In this document: piece after piece, positions 5,953 to 14,675 of the stretch
Position numbering within the stretch: the stretch's first letter is position 1
Layout of the letters: each line of letters starts with the position of its first letter
Assembly: GCA_964429805.1 (NCBI GenBank)
Contig: CAYSDH010000067.1
Span: 1 to 17,299, forward strand
Origin: CAYSDH01 sp964429805
GTDB lineage: Bacteria > Bacteroidota > Bacteroidia > Flavobacteriales_D > JABDKJ01
DNA length: 17,299 bases
Direction: 5' to 3'
Notes under the pieces: generated by a model
Told to the model about the DNA's origin: nothing
Seen by the model: only the letters and a program-made list of their open reading frames with translations
Database searches by the model: none
Program-made: the position numbers and the translations under genes

Positions 5953-7679
5953 AGCAAGGCGGACATAAACGAAACAGCTTAATCAAGCTCACAGTGGGCG
6001 TGCTCGTGGCGGTGGCCATGGTAGTGCTGTCGGGTTTTGCTTTTCAGCGCTTTGACCTTACAGAAGAAAAGAGACACACGCTCTCTCCTGCTACGGTGAC
6101 TTTGATGTCTGAACTCAAGGACGTAGTCTTTATTAAAGTCTACCTGAAAGGAGATTATCCTGCGGAGTACAAGAGACTTGAAAGAGCCATTCAAGAAAGA
6201 CTGGACGAGATGAAGGCTTACGCAGGTGACAATTTGCAGTATGAGTTTATCAATCCTTCAGAAAGCGAAAGCCAAGTATCTAGGAACGAGACCTACGAGT
6301 ACTTGCAAGAAGCAGGACTGCAATACACCAACATCACGTTTAAGGAAAAGGATCAGGTCACCGAAAAAATAATCTTCCCCGGGGCGCTCGTGACCTATCA
6401 AGACAAGACCATGCCGCTGCAGTTGCTGAAGAGCAATGAGCGTGTGGCCGACCCGAATATGATTATCAACTCGGTCAATAATCTCGAGTATGAGTTTGCT
6501 CAAATCATCAGGAGAATCACTTCTTCGCGTATACCAAGCATCGCATTTATAGAGGGGCATGGCGAGCTGAGCAGAATGGAGACCAGCGATGCGGAGAACA
6601 TTCTTTCTGAAAATTATAATGTAGAGCGAGTCACTATAGATGGGCAACTCAATGCGCTCAGTGACCCGATAGATGAGACTGGATCTAACAGAGTCAACAA
6701 GTACGACTTATTGATAATCGCGAGTCCACAGCGTGAAATTGGTGATGCAGACAAGTTTCACATCGATCAGTTTATCATGCGCGGAGGTAAGGTCATGTGG
6801 TTTCTTGACCCCATTGACGCCAACCTTGATAGTCTGCGAAACACGCAGCAAACCATGGGACGTGCGCGTGAGTTTAATGTAGAAGACCTGCTCTTTAATT
6901 ATGGTGTGCGACTGAACAAGAGTTTGATGATAGACCGCAGTTGTGCGCCAATTGCCATCACGACAGGGATGAAAGGTAATCAGCCTCAGATGGAATTATT
7001 TCCGTGGTACTTCAAACCCATATTTATTCCGAGAGGCTCCCACCCTATTGTGTCTAACATTGAGCCTGTGGTGGGCGAGTTTGTGTCGAGCCTGGACCTG
7101 ATAGACCGACCTGACATAAAGAAGACTGTGCTACTCAGTACATCAGAAAATACGCGCATGATGCGCGCACCAGTTCGCATTAACTTAAACATAGTCAACA
7201 TTAACCCTGACTTTAAGGAAAAGCGTATTTCTCATCAAAATGTGGCGGTGCTGTTGGAAGGTACTTTTGAGTCGCCCCTGTTTAATCTGATTTCGCCAAA
7301 ATTTACCGAAGCTGGATTCAAACCGAGAAAGACGAGTTTACCTACCAGCGTATTTGTGGCCGCTGATGGAGACCTCATCAAAAACCGAGTTTCTGCTGAT
7401 GGCCTCAACTATTTTCCACTTGGCTTTGATCGCTATGCCAAAGACATTGTTTACGGTAACAGAGAGTTTTTGCTCAATACGGTAAACCACATGCTTGATG
7501 ATGAAGCCTTAATCTCCGTACGATCTAGGAGTATCAAGCTTCGTAAAATGAATGACGAAAAAGTCATACACGAAGGCGGCATGCTCAAAGCGGCTAATGT
7601 AGGCCTGCCTGTTCTGCTCATGATTATTCTCGGGCTGATTCTCAATCTAGTTAGAAAGTCGAGGTACACCAAAGGATGA
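5946..7679 (+). CDS. gldG: Gliding-motility ABC transporter auxiliary subunit GldG
   Basis: Partner of GldF, anchored in the inner membrane with a large periplasmic region. The 577-aa protein has an N-terminal membrane segment (about 15-33), followed by the GldG N-terminal motif RFDLTEEKRHTLSPATVTLM, which is the hallmark of this family. A middle domain of the ABC auxiliary type contains IAFIEGHGELSRME and later the strand-loop pattern YDLLIIASP...FIMRGGKVMWFLDPI. A second membrane segment lies near the C-terminus (LPVLLMIILGLILNLV), followed by basic residues. Both ends therefore anchor the protein. It overlaps gldF by 7 nt upstream and the next gene by 4 nt (ATGA, 7676-7679), a tight three-gene operon. 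Its biochemical role is not settled; in related ABC systems this subunit is thought to bind substrate or couple transport. Confidence 0.93.
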   Translation: MVKQGGHKRNSLIKLTVGVLVAVAMVVLSGFAFQRFDLTEEKRHTLSPATVTLMSELKDVVFIKVYLKGDYPAEYKRLERAIQERLDEMKAYAGDNLQYEFINPSESESQVSRNETYEYLQEAGLQYTNITFKEKDQVTEKIIFPGALVTYQDKTMPLQLLKSNERVADPNMIINSVNNLEYEFAQIIRRITSSRIPSIAFIEGHGELSRMETSDAENILSENYNVERVTIDGQLNALSDPIDETGSNRVNKYDLLIIASPQREIGDADKFHIDQFIMRGGKVMWFLDPIDANLDSLRNTQQTMGRAREFNVEDLLFNYGVRLNKSLMIDRSCAPIAITTGMKGNQPQMELFPWYFKPIFIPRGSHPIVSNIEPVVGEFVSSLDLIDRPDIKKTVLLSTSENTRMMRAPVRINLNIVNINPDFKEKRISHQNVAVLLEGTFESPLFNLISPKFTEAGFKPRKTSLPTSVFVAADGDLIKNRVSADGLNYFPLGFDRYAKDIVYGNREFLLNTVNHMLDDEALISVRSRSIKLRKMNDEKVIHEGGMLKAANVGLPVLLMIILGLILNLVRKSRYTKG

Positions 7680-8698
7680 GTAAAAACATAGTATATCTGT
7701 TGGTTGGCCTTGCGGCAATTGCCTTGATTTATTGGCTCACAACTAAAAACACAGGACAGTCCATGGCCAAAGAGGCCCTCACAGAGTTTGCCATTAAAGA
7801 CACGGCTAGCGTGGGTAAGATTTTCATTGCGGACAACAAAGGAAAACTGACCCTAGAAAGGAAAGATGATGGCTTCTGGAGTTTGAATGACACACTCATT
7901 GCCATGCCTTCAGCAGTGAAGCTCATGATGAAAACGTTTAGACAAGTAGGTATACAGCAGCCTGTGCCTAAAAGTCAGCGTGCTACTGTCATGAAAATAA
8001 TCAATGGTGACAACAGAAAAGTTAAAATCTACGACCGTCAAGGCAAGTGGATTAAAACGTGGTATGTAGGTCGCGCCACACGAAGCAACCAGGGAACGTA
8101 CGCCATTTTAGAAACTCCTGAAGATGGACTATCGCCAGACCCGTTTGTCATTGAGATTCGCGGGTTTAGAGGTTTTTTGACCACACGTTTTCATTCGAAA
8201 GTAAACGATTGGAGATGGACAGGCATCTTTCACTACCCCGGACTTGAGTTAGCAAACATTAAAGTAGATCGGCCGCGAATTCCGGAAGAGAGTTTTCAGA
8301 TAGACATCGGAGATCGGTTTAATGGAGAGTTTAGTTTGAAGGACTCTCAAGGACTCCGCATACCTGGCAACAAGTCTGCGATGTCTAGTCTACTCGCAAA
8401 GTTTGAGCACATTAGCTTTGAGCATTTCGACCCTCAAATTAGCGCAACAGGTGCAGACTCTTTACTTGCCCTGCCTCCTAACTACAGCATAAGCGTGACA
8501 GACAAAAAGGGAGAAACAACAAGCTGTGACATTTACATGAAAGTCATTGCTGCGAAAACTAGAGACGCCATTGGTGCAGAGGTTGACGCATGGGATCCTG
8601 AGCGTGTGTTCGTAATCTACAGAGGAGAACTTCTCTCAGGACAGCGATTAGTTTTTGATGACTTGATGAAGTCAAAGACGGATATGACCATACAGTAA
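7676..8698 (+). CDS. Membrane-anchored DUF4340-like protein in the gldFG operon
   Basis: The 340-aa product has one N-terminal membrane segment (about 5-21) and no cleavage site, so it is probably anchored in the inner membrane with the rest in the periplasm. The body resembles DUF4340 proteins: a first unit around residues 40-80 with KGKLTLERKDDGFWSLND, then strand-rich repeats including KIYDRQGKWIKTWYVGR and FVIEIRGFRGFL. The family call is by resemblance. DUF4340 genes often follow GldG-like auxiliary genes in ABC-type operons of many phyla, which supports the assignment. The ATG overlaps the gldG stop by 4 nt, so translation is coupled. No enzymatic motif is visible; a role as an additional periplasmic part of the Gld ABC complex is inference. 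Confidence 0.8.
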   Translation: MSKNIVYLLVGLAAIALIYWLTTKNTGQSMAKEALTEFAIKDTASVGKIFIADNKGKLTLERKDDGFWSLNDTLIAMPSAVKLMMKTFRQVGIQQPVPKSQRATVMKIINGDNRKVKIYDRQGKWIKTWYVGRATRSNQGTYAILETPEDGLSPDPFVIEIRGFRGFLTTRFHSKVNDWRWTGIFHYPGLELANIKVDRPRIPEESFQIDIGDRFNGEFSLKDSQGLRIPGNKSAMSSLLAKFEHISFEHFDPQISATGADSLLALPPNYSISVTDKKGETTSCDIYMKVIAAKTRDAIGAEVDAWDPERVFVIYRGELLSGQRLVFDDLMKSKTDMTIQ

Positions 8699-8753
8699 GT
8701 TCTTCTCCTACCTTTTTCATCAGATTAGGTACATTTTTTGCGTTATTGAAGTA

Positions 8754-10376
8754 ATGAATCTCGCTATACCCTCTTCTTACACTTATCTCTTAGCCTTGAT
8801 TATGTTGCTAAGCCTTGGAGTTTCTGCTCAAGAATCTGCCAAAAAAGTAAGTCTAAACTGGGGTCCAGGACAGGAAGTGTATGACCGTACCACCCTCTCA
8901 TACATCATCGGGCAGGATGAGACTGGCATCTATACTTTAAAGAGTACTTCTCTCAACACTGCTTCTGACCTGAGGATTGACCATTATAATGAGGACCTCA
9001 GTCCGAAGCGAAATTGCGACCTCGATGTCAGAACAGAAAATGACAAGCGCATGGACGTTGAGACCATCACCATGTGGGGCGATAGTATTTTACTTTTTTG
9101 CTCTTATCCAGACTTTAAGAAGAAAAGTGAGGTTCTCTGCTACAAGACGATAAGTAAAAAGAGCCTCTGTCCTACTCCAAAAAAACGAGAGCTACTCTCC
9201 TTAGATTTTAAGGGTCGAAGCAAAAGCAATGTGGGCAACTACACGTTTAAAAGCGCACGAGACAGCTCGAAACTCATCATAAAGTATGATCCGAAAAAAG
9301 ACTTTGAGGGCCCTGCATCCTTTGGGCTCATGGTTTTAAATCGAGACTTGACAGTGCAATGGGACAAGCAAATAGAAATGGAGTACGAGTCTTCGCTGTT
9401 CAAATTTATAGACCTCGAAGTTGATACGGACGGCAACGCACATGTCATTGCCAAGGTGTATAGAAATCGCAAGTTAGAGCAGCTGCGCGGGGAGGTAAAC
9501 TTTGACTATCACATCTTCTCATTTACCGATCAAGGCGAGCTCATGCGCACACATGTCATCGACTTGGAGGGGCGTTTTATTACTGACAGCAAGCTGACCA
9601 TTGATGACAAAGGAGACGTTATGTGCACCGGGTTTTATTCGGCCAATGGAATTCAAAGCATCAAAGGAAATTTCTTTTTAAGACTGGATGCACAGAGCGG
9701 TGAGCAGCTGACGCTGACCACCAGCGACTTTGACATCGAGTTTATGACTGAGTTCATGACTGACAAAGAAAATCAGCGCATGTACCGCATGATGGATAGA
9801 GGAACGAAGGAACCTGAGCTATTTCAATATGTGCTTGATGAGTTAATCTTAGATGAAGATGGTGGTGTGCTTATGATTGCCGAGCAGTTTTATACCGAAG
9901 AGCAATTGGTGCGCTCATTTGACGCAAGAGGGAGAGCCAATGTGCAACGGGACATACAGTATCGCCATAATGACATTATCGTGATTCGTGTATCGGTTGA
10001 GGGCATCACGGAGTGGAACACGAAGATTCCCAAACGTCAGACCAGTCTCAATGACAATGGGCTGTACTCTTCCTACTCTATGGTGAAGGTGGCTGACAGA
10101 CTATACTTTGTCTACAACGACCATCCGAATAATCTCTATGTGAAAAAGAACGGACAGCAAGTCACTGGTTTTAATCCGGGTGGACGCGAGTCGATGGTGA
10201 CTCTTGCTATACTAGACAAGCAGGGTCGCATCACGCGCACTCCGCTTATCAGAAGCTCAAAGAAAGACCTCGTTATTAGGCCAAAAGTGTCGCGGCAGGT
10301 CAATGGCACTGACCTGATACTATTTGGCCAACGCAAGCGGATTCAAAAGTTTGGCCGAGTGCGTTTTGAGGAATAA
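8754..10376 (+). CDS. Secreted protein of unknown function, probably a beta-rich fold
   Basis: No named family recognised. The 540-aa protein has a signal peptide (hydrophobic core about 10-23, likely cleavage in GVSAQ before ESAKK). The body is rich in short alternating strands with acidic turns that recur roughly every 50-70 residues, such as LEVDTDGNAHVIAKVY (221-236), LTIDDKGDVMCTGFY (281-295) and LILDEDGGVLMIAEQFY (364-380). This looks like a beta-propeller-like layout, but it is inference. The C-terminus (LILFGQRKRIQKFGRVRF, 521-538) resembles the end of other Bacteroidota hypothetical proteins that I recall. There is no T9SS sorting domain and no lipobox, so a periplasmic or outer-membrane-associated place is likeliest. 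It lies 55 bases after the gldFG operon and ends at the strong hairpin at 10378-10406. Confidence 0.82.
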   Translation: MNLAIPSSYTYLLALIMLLSLGVSAQESAKKVSLNWGPGQEVYDRTTLSYIIGQDETGIYTLKSTSLNTASDLRIDHYNEDLSPKRNCDLDVRTENDKRMDVETITMWGDSILLFCSYPDFKKKSEVLCYKTISKKSLCPTPKKRELLSLDFKGRSKSNVGNYTFKSARDSSKLIIKYDPKKDFEGPASFGLMVLNRDLTVQWDKQIEMEYESSLFKFIDLEVDTDGNAHVIAKVYRNRKLEQLRGEVNFDYHIFSFTDQGELMRTHVIDLEGRFITDSKLTIDDKGDVMCTGFYSANGIQSIKGNFFLRLDAQSGEQLTLTTSDFDIEFMTEFMTDKENQRMYRMMDRGTKEPELFQYVLDELILDEDGGVLMIAEQFYTEEQLVRSFDARGRANVQRDIQYRHNDIIVIRVSVEGITEWNTKIPKRQTSLNDNGLYSSYSMVKVADRLYFVYNDHPNNLYVKKNGQQVTGFNPGGRESMVTLAILDKQGRITRTPLIRSSKKDLVIRPKVSRQVNGTDLILFGQRKRIQKFGRVRFEE

Positions 10377-10377
10377 A

Positions 10378-10406
10378 AAAAGCCCCTCGCTACGCGAAGG
10401 GCTTTT
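10378..10406. terminator. Bidirectional intrinsic terminator between converging genes
   Basis: AAAAGCCCCTCGC (10378-10390), a three-base loop TAC, and GCGAAGGGCTTTT (10394-10406) form a 13-bp stem with one imperfect position. That position is an A-C mismatch in plus-strand RNA and a G-U wobble in minus-strand RNA. U-runs flank both sides: four on the plus side, seven on the minus side (from bases 10374-10380). It can end the 540-aa gene (stop at 10376) and, more strongly, the isomerase transcript (stop at 10426). Confidence 0.85.
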
Positions 10407-10425
10407 CAAATCTCTCTGGTGAGGA

Positions 10426-11139
10426 CTATTTCAGAATAGCACTCTCCTTGAAAATAGCAGCGGCATCAAAGTTCTTCGCGGCTTTTCCTTTTCTGATGAT
10501 CTCAACCTTCTCCATCACATCACCTTGAAGTGTGGCATCTACGATGTCTTGACCTTCTATCACGTAACCAAACACGGTGTGTCTGTTATCCAAGTGCGGT
10601 GTTGGCACGATGGTGATGAAAAACTGGCTACCGTTAGTATGAGGTCCAGAGTTTGCCATAGAGAACACACCTTTACGGTCATGCTTCAAAGAGGCATCAA
10701 ACTCATCTTGAAACTTATATCCTGGTCCACCGATTCCTTTACCTAGTGGGTCACCACCTTGTATCATGAAGTCTTGTCCCTGACCGTTGGCCACAGAAAT
10801 AACTCTGTGAAACACGATGCCATCATAGTAAGGCTCTCCAAGCGCTTTGTGGTCATTTTCAATTTTCCCTTCTGCTAGACCTACGAAGTTTGCCACAGTT
10901 ACTGGTGCTTTTTCAAATTCCAACTGCAGTGTTACCTCTCCTCTATTGGTAGTAATCTTCGCAAATATTCCGTCTCCCATCTTTACTTTTTCTTTTTGTG
11001 ATTCTTTAGGTATCTCTACAACTTTTGAAGTTGTGTTTTCTTCAATCGTCATCTTATTAGTTGCACTCTTCTCACCACCACATGATGCGGCCGCGAAAAT
11101 CATTCCTATAGAAAGTACAACAGTATTGAGGTATGTCAT
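10426..11139 (-). CDS. Cyclophilin-type peptidyl-prolyl cis-trans isomerase, lipoprotein
   Basis: Catalyses cis-trans isomerisation of proline peptide bonds during folding of exported proteins. The 237-aa product starts with a lipoprotein signal ending in AAASC, so Cys20 is the probable lipidated residue. A flexible linker (21-57) leads to the cyclophilin domain. Its hallmarks are VANFVGLAEG, YYDGIVFHRVI with the catalytic Arg112, DFMIQGGDP, FSMANSGPHTNGSQFFIT and HLDNRHTVFGYVIEG. The CypA tryptophan that binds cyclosporin is replaced by His in HLDNRH, as is common in bacterial forms. It probably sits in the periplasm on the inner or outer membrane. The gene lies only 21 nt after the large T9SS cargo gene and ends at the strong hairpin, so the two may share a transcript; no own promoter box was found in the short gap. 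Confidence 0.92.
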   Translation of the reverse strand: MTYLNTVVLSIGMIFAAASCGGEKSATNKMTIEENTTSKVVEIPKESQKEKVKMGDGIFAKITTNRGEVTLQLEFEKAPVTVANFVGLAEGKIENDHKALGEPYYDGIVFHRVISVANGQGQDFMIQGGDPLGKGIGGPGYKFQDEFDASLKHDRKGVFSMANSGPHTNGSQFFITIVPTPHLDNRHTVFGYVIEGQDIVDATLQGDVMEKVEIIRKGKAAKNFDAAAIFKESAILK

Positions 11140-11160
11140 TATTAAATTTATTTACGTGTA

Positions 11161-14100
11161 TTATTCTTTTATCAGCTTCTTGATGATCTGTCGTTGGTCT
11201 ACCATTAGTTTCAAAAAGTATATCCCATCTTGATGGCCACTGAGGTCAATCAAATGGTTTAAATTATCTGGACCAGCAGGCATCTCAAACGAGTGGACCA
11301 ATTTACCTTGAGCATCGAAAATCTCCAAATTCAATTCTGAGCCTAAGTAGGTTTCTATATTCAGATTAAAAAGCCCCTTGCTCGGATTAGGGTAGATATT
11401 GACAAAGCTGTCATCAATCTGCATATCAGACAGGCCATTAGCCGGATTATCAACCACAAAGTAGTGATTGATGAAGCTACCAAAACCAGGATTCCAGTTT
11501 TCTACGGTAACCCCTCCTACTAGTTTGGTGCGGAAAAATCCTGTTCCGTCACTATTCGCAAAAAAGTCTAAACCATCTTCACCCGTATCTTCCAGGCGCA
11601 GATGGTAGCATCCGTTAGGCAGATCAAGAGTATCTCTGTATTGCGTCACCTGCTCAGTTGGGTCAACATTAAGTACGACATCACCGGCAGAATTGTACAC
11701 CCAGTATTCATTTTCTTGAGGAGCAAGGTTAGTTCTCAACCAGATTAAAAACGGCTGAGTATACACTGTCGGCATATCATAAGGTGCTTTCATGATGTTA
11801 TTTGCAGCATGCTCATCTGCCGCACCGTTAACTTCAGTTAGCTCAACTATAAACTCAAGCGTGCCATCTCCATTCCAAAAGTCCATACCGCTGATGGGCA
11901 GTGTCACGTCTTCAGACTCGTTAAACATGAGACTACCACTCCACTCAAACGACTCTGACGTACCACCACTCACCTGGTAAGAGATCACTGCTGAGGTCAT
12001 CTCTTCTGCACCGAGGTTTCTAATTGTCACCACAGGGTCCATGCACACGGGGTTGTATCTGTTATGGTACTCCCAGTTATTAGGAGAGACAATATCTTCT
12101 ATCTCACCATCGACTTGAAAGTTCTTCGCAGCGTACTGAATCAATATTCCGGTAGTTCTGTAATTACCTTCTCCGCCAGCACTTGGGTAGGCCTCCATTC
12201 CAAAATCAATGATGTGCGTAGATCCGCCACTGACAAAAGGTGTGATTTCATGGTCATAGGTATCTGCAAAGGCTCCTGGACACCAACCAGCACGGTCATA
12301 TATCCATGTGCCGCCTTGGTCAATGACTGGATTATCGGCACAGCTGGTCCAGTTTTCCCACTGAAACTCCATGTTGCCATCTATGTCGATATGAAAGTCT
12401 TTCGGACAGAATTCTGCACAGTTATTAAAACCGCCAAACCAGTGACCAGTAGTTCTGTGCTTGATTCTAAACTCTTGAGCATCTGACTCAAATGTCACCT
12501 CCATGGGCTGTATGTTCTCATCATCTGCAATACTTGTGTGAGAGAAATCTCCAAGCCATAGCGTCTGAAAGTCTACGATGTCTCTAGGCGGTGTACCATG
12601 TATAAACTCAAACTCTAGGTCAATCAACTCCTGCTGATTTCCTGCACGTATCTCTATCAATCCTTCAAGCACAGGCTGATAATCGGTGACTTCATATTGC
12701 CATCTAAACCCGTTGGCACCGAGATCAAGCTGGATACCATATGGCGTTACATAATTCTGAATCTGATGTCTCGTCTCTTTAAACAAGTTGATTTTCTCTT
12801 GCACCATAGAGGGCGGAGTTTCTGAAACAATAGACCCGTCTGGCGCGTAAGTCACACTCGGCTCAGCCAAGAAGACCACGGAGGTGTCTTGATAGGTATA
12901 TGACATTCCGCTTACTGCTTGGTCTATATATGGAGTGGTCTCAATTAATGAATAGGCCTGATGCGCCACCGCTGTGCTGAGTAGCGTACTGTCTAGATGC
13001 CAGTCATACGAACCTTGCACCAGCGTGATGTCTGGTCGGTCTAAAGTCATCTCCACATTCATAAATATTTCTGACCCATCAAGTGTCACACGAGAAGGCA
13101 ATCCCATCATAGTGCCGTTAGTACCATTCGGGCTCTGGTCGACCACTGTATTCTCTGAGTCACCCTCAAAATCGTAATAGAGCGCCAAGGAGCTGTAATC
13201 AGGGTGTGAGGCGTCAACAGACTTGGTCATCCACTCGCTGATGGTTTCTTGACTCAATGACTTTGTCCAGACTTGAAACTCATCAATCATCCCGTCATAG
13301 CGACCGCCAAATAAGTTACCTGCACTACCACCAATTTTAAAACGCTCAATACCGGCCATACTTCTTGTCATGCCTGTGCCACTCATGGCGAGCTCACCGT
13401 TTACATAGTAAGCCATGTCTCCTGTAGTCGCATTTTTGGTAAAGGCCCAGTGTGTCCAGTTGCCAGCAAAATCATTAAACGATTCTGTCGCATTGATTCG
13501 GTCATACGAGCTTGTCATATCATGTCCTGCATCCCAGTACACTTGCCCATTACTCCATGGTAGGTGACAGTTTACTACTCTTCTGTTTTCCGCATCTACA
13601 CCTTCAAAAGCATAGGTGTTAAAGGGCATTTCATTTGGATCACCATAGGCCCAAAAAGCAACCGTGATTTCTTGGTCAATGTCAGCCAGAGAACTTGTTG
13701 GCACCTCTATATACTCGTTGGCCGCAAAGTCTATCGCTTTCTGACTTCGAGTGCTTACCAGTCCGTTAAGAGATGTCTCGCCACCTTGAAGACTCATATC
13801 TGTTGTCCCATCTTGGTTCTCAAAGCTGATGTCTAGAAGAATGTTGGAGCTGCCATCCCAAGTGAAAGGCGCGTAAAAAGGTAATTCGACAAGGCCTGTA
13901 CTGTTAAAGTTTGATGGTGCATCAAAAGCCGTGTGAAAGGCAAGTTCTATAAATTCATTTGTGGTAAAAGACGAGCCAAGCGTATTGGCCATTCTGATTG
14001 TCAACGCGTTGACTTGACTACCCAGTGCAGTCAGGTTTAGCCGCATCTTGCTAATCTCGCCAGCACTTACTCCCATGGCACTAAGTTCTGCTGCCGTCAG

Positions 14101-14580
14101 AATGTACTGCGCTCGGCCGTTGTCTCTAGACGATGCCAGCACGTGATCTAATGACTCGGTGCCACTCAACAAGTCATGCGCTTCTTCTGAATTAGTCATG
14201 TCAAACACAGGGAAATACGAGTAGTACTGATAATAGTCAAACTGCGGCTCAGTCAGGTACTGAATCGTATCTGGATTGGTATTGGACAAGAAGTAATACG
14301 GTGTGCCCACGTTTTGATACGAAAAGATGTCAGTGTAAGTCGTGTAATCCCATTCGCCACAGGCAAAGTTGTCTGCCGTGGTAGCTTGGTCACATTTGAG
14401 GGTGTAGTTCATGATAATCTTACGATAATCATCTGCACCATCGGGAAAATTGTACCAGCCTCTACGCTTCGTTATATCATCAAAAGTAAATGCCTGAATA
14501 CGAGTAGTGTCCTGTGCATGAACGGAAAGTACCGTTGATGAGATCAGGAGTAACATGAAGAATTTTTTAATGAGCTTCAT
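11161..14580 (-). CDS. T9SS-secreted multidomain protein with an interrupted PNGase F-like domain and a LamG domain
   Basis: A 1139-aa cell-surface or secreted protein. A signal peptide (1-22, HAQ) opens it. Residues 40-90 match the start of PNGase F (peptide-N4-(N-acetyl-beta-glucosaminyl)asparagine amidase), with CGEWD at 74-78; Asp78 aligns with the catalytic Asp60 of PNGase F. There follows a segment ending in FTWDGSSNILLDISF (239-253) and a LamG/concanavalin-A-like domain (about 283-478, ending ALYYDFEGDSENTVVDQSPN). The PNGase F-like fold resumes at about 615 (VTDY, then EFIHGTPPRD at 658-667). Its C-terminal half contains NNCAEFC (719-725), where Glu723 aligns with Glu206, and TWIYDRAGWCPG (758-769). 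A CARDB-like region (840-925), another beta-rich unit (940-1045) and a type A sorting domain (about 1057-1139: NIYPNPSKGLFNL, GIYFLKL, KKLIKE) complete it. Glycoamidase activity is inference. Confidence 0.85.
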   Translation of the reverse strand: MKLIKKFFMLLLISSTVLSVHAQDTTRIQAFTFDDITKRRGWYNFPDGADDYRKIIMNYTLKCDQATTADNFACGEWDYTTYTDIFSYQNVGTPYYFLSNTNPDTIQYLTEPQFDYYQYYSYFPVFDMTNSEEAHDLLSGTESLDHVLASSRDNGRAQYILTAAELSAMGVSAGEISKMRLNLTALGSQVNALTIRMANTLGSSFTTNEFIELAFHTAFDAPSNFNSTGLVELPFYAPFTWDGSSNILLDISFENQDGTTDMSLQGGETSLNGLVSTRSQKAIDFAANEYIEVPTSSLADIDQEITVAFWAYGDPNEMPFNTYAFEGVDAENRRVVNCHLPWSNGQVYWDAGHDMTSSYDRINATESFNDFAGNWTHWAFTKNATTGDMAYYVNGELAMSGTGMTRSMAGIERFKIGGSAGNLFGGRYDGMIDEFQVWTKSLSQETISEWMTKSVDASHPDYSSLALYYDFEGDSENTVVDQSPNGTNGTMMGLPSRVTLDGSEIFMNVEMTLDRPDITLVQGSYDWHLDSTLLSTAVAHQAYSLIETTPYIDQAVSGMSYTYQDTSVVFLAEPSVTYAPDGSIVSETPPSMVQEKINLFKETRHQIQNYVTPYGIQLDLGANGFRWQYEVTDYQPVLEGLIEIRAGNQQELIDLEFEFIHGTPPRDIVDFQTLWLGDFSHTSIADDENIQPMEVTFESDAQEFRIKHRTTGHWFGGFNNCAEFCPKDFHIDIDGNMEFQWENWTSCADNPVIDQGGTWIYDRAGWCPGAFADTYDHEITPFVSGGSTHIIDFGMEAYPSAGGEGNYRTTGILIQYAAKNFQVDGEIEDIVSPNNWEYHNRYNPVCMDPVVTIRNLGAEEMTSAVISYQVSGGTSESFEWSGSLMFNESEDVTLPISGMDFWNGDGTLEFIVELTEVNGAADEHAANNIMKAPYDMPTVYTQPFLIWLRTNLAPQENEYWVYNSAGDVVLNVDPTEQVTQYRDTLDLPNGCYHLRLEDTGEDGLDFFANSDGTGFFRTKLVGGVTVENWNPGFGSFINHYFVVDNPANGLSDMQIDDSFVNIYPNPSKGLFNLNIETYLGSELNLEIFDAQGKLVHSFEMPAGPDNLNHLIDLSGHQDGIYFLKLMVDQRQIIKKLIKE

Positions 14581-14623
14581 CGTTCTGATTTTTAAGTGAA
14601 TCGCTGTAACTTCGAGCGGAGTT

Positions 14624-14653
14624 CGAAAATAACGGATTCTAATGGCTTAGCAA
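14624..14653 (-). promoter_or_regulatory. Candidate promoter of the T9SS cargo gene
   Basis: On the minus strand TTG (14653-14651) is followed by exactly 19 bases and TATTTTCG (14631-14624), one base off the TAnnTTTG consensus. The start codon at 14580 lies 43 bases beyond, a normal leader. The exact spacing supports it despite the mismatch. Confidence 0.5.
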
Positions 14654-14675
14654 GCTATAGCGCAGAATTTAAGAT

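Noticed and set aside
10847..11233. 128-codon plus-strand reading frame over the isomerase start
   Set aside because: It overlaps the signal peptide of the isomerase and the end of the cargo gene in antisense; its hydrophobic look mirrors the complementary strand.
12064..12486. 140-codon plus-strand reading frame inside the T9SS cargo gene
   Set aside because: It is antisense to the PNGase F-like C-terminal half, which has clear family motifs.
14610..14628. Inverted repeat TTCGA/TCGAA between the divergent promoters
   Set aside because: Only five paired bases around a seven-base centre; not distinguishable from chance as an operator.
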